This document shows positions 6,169 to 11,773 of a DNA stretch of 11,773 nucleotides, in pieces. The stretch lies in NCBI GenBank assembly GCA_000416005.1, contig KE356562.1, positions 1,361,652 through 1,373,424 of the forward strand. The letters are read 5' to 3'. The translations under genes and the position numbers were made by a program. The stretch comes from Haloquadratum sp. J07HQX50 (GTDB lineage: Archaea; Halobacteriota; Halobacteria; Halobacteriales; Haloferacaceae). The notes beneath the pieces were generated by a model that did not search any database, was not told where the DNA came from, and was given only the letters and a program-made list of their open reading frames with translations. Position 1 is the first letter of the stretch; the number at the start of each line of letters is the position of its first letter.

Positions 6169-7673
6169 GCACGCAACTGCCTGAATCGCACGTCGCAGTG
6201 TTGACTGCGGCAAGTGCAACTGATGCGGACCCGATTGAGAGCCTCGCGAGGTCAGCTGAAGTGAGCCCCGAAACTGCATCTCAAGCAGCGTTTGAGCTCG
6301 CAGACGAAGGCTTCGTTGAGCTGACTGAAGAGCACACTGTTGAGTATGGAATAACTGATGAGGGACACACATATATTGACAGAGGGCTCCCTGAGCGCCG
6401 GTTATATGACACTGCTGTCGAACTTGCCCAAGACGATATCCCCCTCGGTGATGTGATAGAGCATACCGAACTGAGCGGGCAGGAAGTCGATATTGCCTTG
6501 GCTAACTTCACGCGGAAAGAGCTGGGTGAAATTGAGTCGGGGAATCTCCATCCGAATTCCGATGCTCCTTCTCCTGACCCAGATCAAGAAGCATTAGCAG
6601 CGGTTGCTCACGAGCGCCCACTCGCTGAGCTCGATACAGAAACACTTGAGCGCCTGTTAGAGCGCAATCTACTCGAAGCAACCGAACAGACCACGAGGAA
6701 GATAACGCTGACTGATGCCGGCGTCACTACCCTTATGGAAGGTGTTGAAGTAGCTGACACTGTCGATCGAATTACACCCGAGATGCTCACTTCTGGTGAA
6801 TGGCGTGACGTTGAGTTTAGTGAGTACAATGTCGAAGCCGATGCTCCATCAATCACGGCCGGTAAACCGCACGTCCTCAGACACACCGCTGAGCGAGTCA
6901 AAGATGTATTAGTTGGGATGGGATTTACAGAAATGACTGGGCCGCACGCCGACGCAGATTTCTGGATTAATGACTGTCTGTTCATGCCACAGGATCACCC
7001 TGCTCGGACCCACTGGGATCGGTTCGCCCTTGATGTTGATCCAATGGATGAAATTCCAACAGACCTCTTGGAGCGCGTAGAAAACGCACACCGAGAGGGG
7101 GTTGGGTCAGATGGTGATGGCTATCATTCGCCGTGGTCAGATGACTTTGCCCGTGCGGTTGCTCTGCGCGGCCACACCACTTCACTATCCATGCGATATC
7201 TCTCAGGCATAGAAGTCGGGAGACTTTCACCACCGCAGCGGTATTTCTCAGTTGAGAAGGTTTATCGTAACGATACGCTCGATTCGACACATCTTCTCGA
7301 ATTCTTCCAAATCGAGGGGTGGGTGATGGCCGAAGACCTCTCAGTCCGTGATCTCATGGGAACGTTTGTCGAGTTCTACGAACAGTTTGGCATTACAGAC
7401 ATACAGTTCAAACCACACTATAATCCATATACAGAGCCTTCGTTTGAGCTCTTCGGCCGTCATCCAACGACTGACGAACTCATCGAGATTGGGAACTCAG
7501 GAATGTTTCGTGAGGAAGTGCTCACCCCACTTGGCGTTGAATGCGATGTAATGGCCTGGGGACTCGCACTTGAACGACTTGCTATGTTGACAACCGGCGC
7601 GGAGGATATTCGAGATCTCCATGGGACATTAGCGGATATTCAATTCCTGCGAGACGCCGAGGTGAGCTACTAA
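6165..7673 (+). CDS. pheS: Phenylalanyl-tRNA synthetase alpha subunit
   Basis: This is the catalytic subunit of the (alpha-beta)2 class II PheRS that charges tRNA-Phe. The 502-residue length matches the archaeal/eukaryotic alpha subunit, longer than bacterial PheS because of its N-terminal winged-helix modules. Here residues 1 to about 190 look like consecutive winged-helix units, with LADEGFVEL and KELGEIES as typical wing turns. The catalytic domain starts near KPHVLRH (234-240). Motif 1 is around GMGFTEMTGPHADADFW (251-267), motif 2 is RYFSVEKVYRND with FFQIEGW (359-386), and motif 3 is WGLALERLAML (465-475). The ATG at 6165 starts the usual N-terminus. The TAA stop shares a base with the pheT ATG (TAATG), consistent with coupled 1:1 subunit synthesis. 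No frameshift or missing motif was seen. Confidence 0.95.
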   Translation: MSTQLPESHVAVLTAASATDADPIESLARSAEVSPETASQAAFELADEGFVELTEEHTVEYGITDEGHTYIDRGLPERRLYDTAVELAQDDIPLGDVIEHTELSGQEVDIALANFTRKELGEIESGNLHPNSDAPSPDPDQEALAAVAHERPLAELDTETLERLLERNLLEATEQTTRKITLTDAGVTTLMEGVEVADTVDRITPEMLTSGEWRDVEFSEYNVEADAPSITAGKPHVLRHTAERVKDVLVGMGFTEMTGPHADADFWINDCLFMPQDHPARTHWDRFALDVDPMDEIPTDLLERVENAHREGVGSDGDGYHSPWSDDFARAVALRGHTTSLSMRYLSGIEVGRLSPPQRYFSVEKVYRNDTLDSTHLLEFFQIEGWVMAEDLSVRDLMGTFVEFYEQFGITDIQFKPHYNPYTEPSFELFGRHPTTDELIEIGNSGMFREEVLTPLGVECDVMAWGLALERLAMLTTGAEDIRDLHGTLADIQFLRDAEVSY

Positions 7674-9397
7674 TGCCTGTCGTTGATATTGATATTGAGC
7701 AGCTCCGGTCACTCACTGGTCGTACCGACCAATCAGTCGAAACGTTCAAAACTGATCTATTTGACCTTGGACTGGAATTTGAAGGCAAAACTGAACAGGG
7801 TAAGTTACAATTTGAGTTTGGCCCTGACAGGCTTGACAGACTCTCAGTTGAGGGAGTGGCTCGCTCGCTCCGATATCATTATGGACTTGACCGCGGTGTC
7901 GAAGTATTGTCAACCAACGATGCAGAGTTTACTATCGAAGTAACAGATACCGTTCCGAGTGACCGTCCATACGTGACTGCGGCCATCGCAAGGGGTGTCA
8001 GGTTGGATAGGAATATCTTAGACTCACTTATTCAGCTACAGGAAAAACTACATGCCACAATCGGTCGACAACGAGCGAAAGGAGCGATTGGCATTCACGA
8101 CTTGACGATGCTGAAGGGGCATCGAGTCAGCGAGGACGCCAGTGGTCCTTCGATTACATATACTGGTGTTGACCCAAGCGAGGATTGCTTTGTCCCTTTA
8201 GATGCTGACCGCGAGTTAACGCCACAAGAAGTGCTGGATGAGCACCCAACTGGTAGGAAATACGCTGAATTAGTCAGTGAGTACGACCGCTATCCTGCTA
8301 TCTATGACGAACTGGGTCTGTTTTCATTCCCCCCAGTTATCAATGGCCGGCGAACGGAGGTTTCGACTAATTCTCGTGACCTCCTTATCGAACTCACTGG
8401 TACCGATCAGTGGACGATTGACCGTATGGGAACGATCCTTTGCTACGCACTCTCCGCGCGGGGGGCAAGCATTGAGTCGGTTAAGATTGACTATGATGAT
8501 CGTCAACTAATCCGTCCAGATCTCTCTGTCGAAACAAAACAGATTTCTCATGAGCGAATCGAGACTGTCCTCGGGGTTACATTCAGCTCTGAAGAACTCA
8601 TCTCATTGTTTGAGCGTGCAGGATTGAATGCGCACCCAGCAGACACATCGACTGAAGACGACATCAATTACACTGTCTCTATTCCTCCATACCGTGTTGA
8701 TGTACTCCATCCTTTGGACCTTGTTGATGATGTCGGGCGAGCGTATGGGTTCGATAATCTCTCTCCGCGATATCCCGACGTTGGGACCGTTGGTAGCCGC
8801 CACGAGCGCTCTCGCTTGGAAGCGGCGGTGCGAACGCTCCTCACTGGACTCGGATTTGAAGACCTGCTAAACTTCCATATGACAAATGAAACTCGCGTGT
8901 TCGACCGGATGTCTCTGCTCCCCTCTGACGATGCATTCGGTGCCAAAACACCTGTCGAAATTACTGAGCCATACAGCGAAGAGTATGAAATCCTCCGCCC
9001 ATGGCTCCTTCCTTCACTAATAACGGTACTTGAGAATAATACACATCGACCATACCCACAAAACCTTGCAGAGGTCGGCTTCGTGGCTCACAATGATCCG
9101 TCATCGAATACACGTGTTGAAGAGAAGCGACACGTCGGAGCAGTCTTAGCCAGACATGACGCCACTTACGAAGATGCAAAGGCGCATCTTCAACTGCTCT
9201 GTGAAAATGTGGGTGTCTCGCTGCGCACTCCTGCTACCTCACACCCTTCCTTCATAGATGGACGTACTGCTGCGTGTGAAATTGACGGCGAACAGACAGG
9301 CGTGATTGGTGAGATTCACCCGTCCGTTCTTGTTAAGCATAATCTGGAACTTCCTGTCGTTGGATTCGAGTTCGAATTGAATTCGTTTCGCGAGTAG
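7673..9397 (+). CDS. pheT: Phenylalanyl-tRNA synthetase beta subunit, archaeal type
   Basis: This is the non-aminoacylating partner of PheS, responsible for tRNA binding, assembly and, through its B3/4 domain, editing of misactivated tyrosine. The 574-residue product is the short archaeal/eukaryotic form, lacking the EMAP-like tRNA-binding and C-terminal anticodon domains of bacterial PheT. In order, a B1-like region covers about 1-90. The B3/4 editing domain covers about 95-270, with GRQRAKGAIGIHDL (131-144) and FPPVINGRRTEVS (219-231). The B5 domain covers about 285-365, with SIPPYRVDVLHPLDLVDD (336-353). A B6/B7 catalytic-like domain runs from about 375 to the end and includes NLAEVGF (464-470) and GVIGEIHP (543-550). 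The ATG at 7673 overlaps the pheS stop by one base. The stop at 9397 is followed by a 55-bp gap before valS. Confidence 0.95.
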   Translation: MPVVDIDIEQLRSLTGRTDQSVETFKTDLFDLGLEFEGKTEQGKLQFEFGPDRLDRLSVEGVARSLRYHYGLDRGVEVLSTNDAEFTIEVTDTVPSDRPYVTAAIARGVRLDRNILDSLIQLQEKLHATIGRQRAKGAIGIHDLTMLKGHRVSEDASGPSITYTGVDPSEDCFVPLDADRELTPQEVLDEHPTGRKYAELVSEYDRYPAIYDELGLFSFPPVINGRRTEVSTNSRDLLIELTGTDQWTIDRMGTILCYALSARGASIESVKIDYDDRQLIRPDLSVETKQISHERIETVLGVTFSSEELISLFERAGLNAHPADTSTEDDINYTVSIPPYRVDVLHPLDLVDDVGRAYGFDNLSPRYPDVGTVGSRHERSRLEAAVRTLLTGLGFEDLLNFHMTNETRVFDRMSLLPSDDAFGAKTPVEITEPYSEEYEILRPWLLPSLITVLENNTHRPYPQNLAEVGFVAHNDPSSNTRVEEKRHVGAVLARHDATYEDAKAHLQLLCENVGVSLRTPATSHPSFIDGRTAACEIDGEQTGVIGEIHPSVLVKHNLELPVVGFEFELNSFRE

Positions 9398-9410
9398 ACA
9401 CAGCTATAAC

Positions 9411-9449
9411 CGAGTATCTTAACACCGTTGCCGATGGAAATTTTGTTTA
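9411..9449 (+). promoter_or_regulatory. pheT-valS spacer with a weak TATA-like box and a T-rich tract
   Basis: The 55-bp spacer holds GTATCTTAAC at 9414-9423, about 30 bases upstream of the valS ATG, a possible but weak TATA box for a near-leaderless valS mRNA. The run TTTTGTTT at 9441-9448 lies directly before valS. T-rich tracts can end archaeal transcripts, so it may terminate pheT messages. If so, termination and valS initiation would be almost superimposed. Both readings are inferences from position and composition. Confidence 0.3.
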
Positions 9450-9452
9450 CGA

Positions 9453-11773
9453 ATGCCGAGCGGAGAATACGACCCCAATACTATTGAACCGAAATGGCAA
9501 GACCAGTGGGTCGAGAACGGAACATACCAATACGCTGAAGATATAGATAACCCAGACACAGCGTTCTCTGTCGATTCACCCCCGCCGACAGTCTCTGGAG
9601 ATCTACATTGGGGACATGTCTATGGGTTCACACTTCAGGACTTCGTTGCTCGATTCAACCGCATGCGCGGTCAAAATGTCTTCTTCCCGTTTGGATATGA
9701 TGATAACGGTATTGCATCAGAACGTCTCACTGAAGATGAACTTAATATTCGCCATCAGGACTACGAACGGCGTGAGTTCCAAAAATACACCCGTGAAATA
9801 TGCCAGGAGTATGAAACACGATTTACAGAGAAGATGCAGCGACTTGGCATCTCTATTGATTGGGAGCAAACATATCAAACAATTTCGCCAACAGTTACAC
9901 GCACCTCCCAGCTGTCTTTCATCGATCTTTACGAGCAGGGCCGCGAGTACCGACAGCAAGCACCCACAATTTGGTGTCCAGAGTGTGAAACGGCAATTTC
10001 ACAAGTTGAAACAGAAGATGCTGAGCACCCAAGTCATTTTCACGACATTGAATTTGATGTCGTTGACCCCGACCCAGAGGCCTCATCATCGTTTGTGATC
10101 TCAACAACCCGTCCAGAGCTTCTTCCTGCCTGCGTTGCTGTTTTCATCCACCCAAATGATGCTGAAAATGAGCATCTTGTCGGTGAGCGTGCACGAATCC
10201 CGCTCTTCGAGCATGAAGTGCCAATCATGGCAGATGATCGTGTCGATATGGAAACCGGATCTGGGATAGTAATGTGTTGCACATTTGGTGATCAAACCGA
10301 CATTGAATGGTACCAGGCACACGATCTTGAACTTCGCATCGCTATCGATGAATCAGGAACGCTCACCGACGTTGCCGAAGAATATAGTGGGCTTTCCTCT
10401 GAAGCGGCTACGACTGCTATTGTTGACGATTTAAGAGACTCGGGGGCGTTGCAGGATCGTCGTCGTATCACCCACACGGTGAACGTTCACGAACGCTGTG
10501 GCACCGGTATTGAGTTCCTCGTCAAAGAACAGTGGTACTGTAAACTCCTTGATAAAACCGATGAGTATCTCCAGGCTGGACGTGAGATGGAGTGGTACCC
10601 TCAGAAAATGTTCACTCGATATAAAAACTGGATTGAGGGGCTTGAATGGGACTGGGCAATCTCCCGACAACGCTCATCTGGTATTCCGTTTCCGGTGTGG
10701 TATTGTATGAACTGTGACGAAGTGATCATCGCTGAACGCGAGGACTTGCCAGTTGATCCACTCAGCGATGAACCACCAGTGACAGACTGTCCTGCCTGTG
10801 GTCATGAGAACTTCCGTCCGGAAAATGATGTTTTTGACACCTGGGCAACGTCCTCACTCACACCACTCATCAACGCTGGTTGGGGCTGGAACAGTGACAA
10901 TCAGACATTTGAACTTGACTCCCCAGAGTTGTATCCTTTTGACCTCCGACCACAAGGACATGACATTATCTCCTTCTGGCTCTTCCATACTGTGGTTAAA
11001 TGCTATGAACATACAGGATCTGTCCCATTCGATAGTGTAATGATTAATGGAATGGTCTTGGATGAAAATCGTGAAAAAATGTCGAAATCAAAAGGGAATG
11101 TAATAGCACCTGACTCCGTGATTGATGCATATCCCGTTGATGCTGCACGCTACTGGTCGGCTGGATCTGCAGTCGGCGATGACCTCCCATACTCTGAGAA
11201 GGGATTGCGCGCAGGTGAAAAGCTCATTCGGAAACTCTGGAATGCCTCAATACTTGTTGAATCGCTCACCGAAGATGCTCCGGACTCATATTCACTTGCC
11301 GACTTACGCCCACTTGATAGATGGGTACTAGCTACACTTGATAGAGAAATCTCGGAAGTGACGAGTTATCTTGATTCGCGTGAGTTCTCGAAGGCCCGGG
11401 ACAGTCTTCGAAGTACTTTTTGGCACACTTTCTGTGACGACTATCTTGAAGTTGCCAAGCAACGTATTCGAGAGAATAACGACCAATCAGCCAAGTACAC
11501 ACTAAACGTTGCACTTGAACGGTTTCTCAGATTATTTGCGCCAATCTTGGCCCACATTACTGAAGAACTGTACCAACAGCTGTATGCGAGGGAGAGCGAC
11601 TCAAGCATTCATCAAGCTGAGTGGCCAACACCATTAGGAATCGATGCAGATATTGAGGCCGGGGAAACAGCGATGGAAGTCGTCGGTGCACTTCGCAAGT
11701 ACAAAACTAATCGCCAACTTCCGATGAATGCTCGTCTCGATCACGTTGCAGTGTGGGGTGACATTGGTGCATT
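9453..11773 (+). CDS. valS: Valyl-tRNA synthetase (partial, runs off the right edge)
   Basis: This class Ia synthetase charges tRNA-Val and edits mischarged threonine. The frame is open from the ATG at 9453 to the window end: 773 complete codons, with the C-terminal part missing. The HIGH signature reads HWGH (residues 52-55) within PPPTVSGDLHWGHVYGF. The CP1 editing domain shows TTRPELLPACVAVF from 218. Zinc-type cysteine pairs are C175/C178 (CPEC), C418/C421 (CMNC) and C446/C449 (CPAC). WDWAISRQRSSGIPFPVWYC precedes the second pair. DTWATSSLTPL and RPQGHDIISFW match the ValRS core, and the KMSKS loop is exact at 542-546. The anticodon-binding helical domain starts near RPLDRWVLATL (about 619). 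The start was chosen from the typical EYDPNTIEPKWQ opening. IleRS and LeuRS are less likely because of the GYDDNGIASERL segment and the CP1 sequence. Confidence 0.95.
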   Translation, partial: MPSGEYDPNTIEPKWQDQWVENGTYQYAEDIDNPDTAFSVDSPPPTVSGDLHWGHVYGFTLQDFVARFNRMRGQNVFFPFGYDDNGIASERLTEDELNIRHQDYERREFQKYTREICQEYETRFTEKMQRLGISIDWEQTYQTISPTVTRTSQLSFIDLYEQGREYRQQAPTIWCPECETAISQVETEDAEHPSHFHDIEFDVVDPDPEASSSFVISTTRPELLPACVAVFIHPNDAENEHLVGERARIPLFEHEVPIMADDRVDMETGSGIVMCCTFGDQTDIEWYQAHDLELRIAIDESGTLTDVAEEYSGLSSEAATTAIVDDLRDSGALQDRRRITHTVNVHERCGTGIEFLVKEQWYCKLLDKTDEYLQAGREMEWYPQKMFTRYKNWIEGLEWDWAISRQRSSGIPFPVWYCMNCDEVIIAEREDLPVDPLSDEPPVTDCPACGHENFRPENDVFDTWATSSLTPLINAGWGWNSDNQTFELDSPELYPFDLRPQGHDIISFWLFHTVVKCYEHTGSVPFDSVMINGMVLDENREKMSKSKGNVIAPDSVIDAYPVDAARYWSAGSAVGDDLPYSEKGLRAGEKLIRKLWNASILVESLTEDAPDSYSLADLRPLDRWVLATLDREISEVTSYLDSREFSKARDSLRSTFWHTFCDDYLEVAKQRIRENNDQSAKYTLNVALERFLRLFAPILAHITEELYQQLYARESDSSIHQAEWPTPLGIDADIEAGETAMEVVGALRKYKTNRQLPMNARLDHVAVWGDIGA

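Noticed and set aside
6608..6985. Minus-strand open frame of 125 codons opposite pheS
   Set aside because: Serine- and arginine-rich shadow of the well-supported pheS reading frame with no motif of its own.
9616..10098. Plus-strand open frame of 160 codons within the valS region
   Set aside because: It is a different frame of the same DNA that encodes the ValRS HIGH-to-CP1 region; the ValRS frame is continuous and rich in family motifs, this one has none.
1..11773. CRISPR array, insertion sequence, prophage, tRNA or rRNA genes
   Set aside because: No regularly spaced repeats, transposase motifs, terminal inverted repeats, attachment-site-like duplications or cloverleaf-like sequences were seen.

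Overview
The window looks like a chromosomal housekeeping segment of an extremely halophilic archaeon (Halobacteria). The proteins are acidic, the translation machinery is archaeal (a tandem-duplicated EndA, an archaeal-type PheT, a long TrpRS) and leaders are very short. Base composition is only moderate for a haloarchaeon (close to half G+C by eye) and CTAG is very rare. These traits, with AT-leaning third positions, suggest Haloquadratum or a close low-GC relative. The genus is an inference. I see no mobile element, prophage, CRISPR array, tRNA or rRNA gene, and no stretch of 300 bases without a gene.

Layout. At the left edge is the 5' end of serA (minus strand, positions 99 to 1), divergent from serB (234-884). 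The 134-bp gap between them holds two TATA-like elements around an interrupted palindrome. serB converges, with a 4-bp gap, on a long Ski2/Hel308-type helicase gene on the minus strand (889-3225, or to 3342 if an upstream ATG is used). The helicase is divergent from a forward gene run: endA (tRNA-splicing endonuclease, 3370-4458), trpS (4455-6077, overlapping endA by ATGA), pheS (6165-7673), pheT (7673-9397, overlapping pheS by TAATG) and valS (9453 to beyond the right edge).

How the genes work together. serA and serB encode the first and last enzymes of phosphorylated serine biosynthesis. The forward run is a tRNA maturation and charging island: EndA removes tRNA introns, and TrpRS, PheRS (alpha and beta) and ValRS charge three hydrophobic amino acids. 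EndA and TrpRS meet on one substrate, because haloarchaeal tRNA-Trp is a well-known intron-containing precursor cut by EndA. That makes the endA-trpS overlap functionally suggestive.

The most interesting observations lie inside familiar genes. TrpRS carries a C-x24-C-x6-C-x2-C motif close to the [4Fe-4S] site of Thermotoga TrpRS. TrpRS also has an insertion of about 130 residues in its catalytic domain, bounded by look-alike segments. The helicase has a beta-rich C-terminal domain after its HhH region, resembling the Brr2/Sec63 domain order. A hairpin closed by a UUCG tetraloop follows trpS, and an interrupted palindrome sits between the serA and serB promoters. I found no undescribed multi-gene system.
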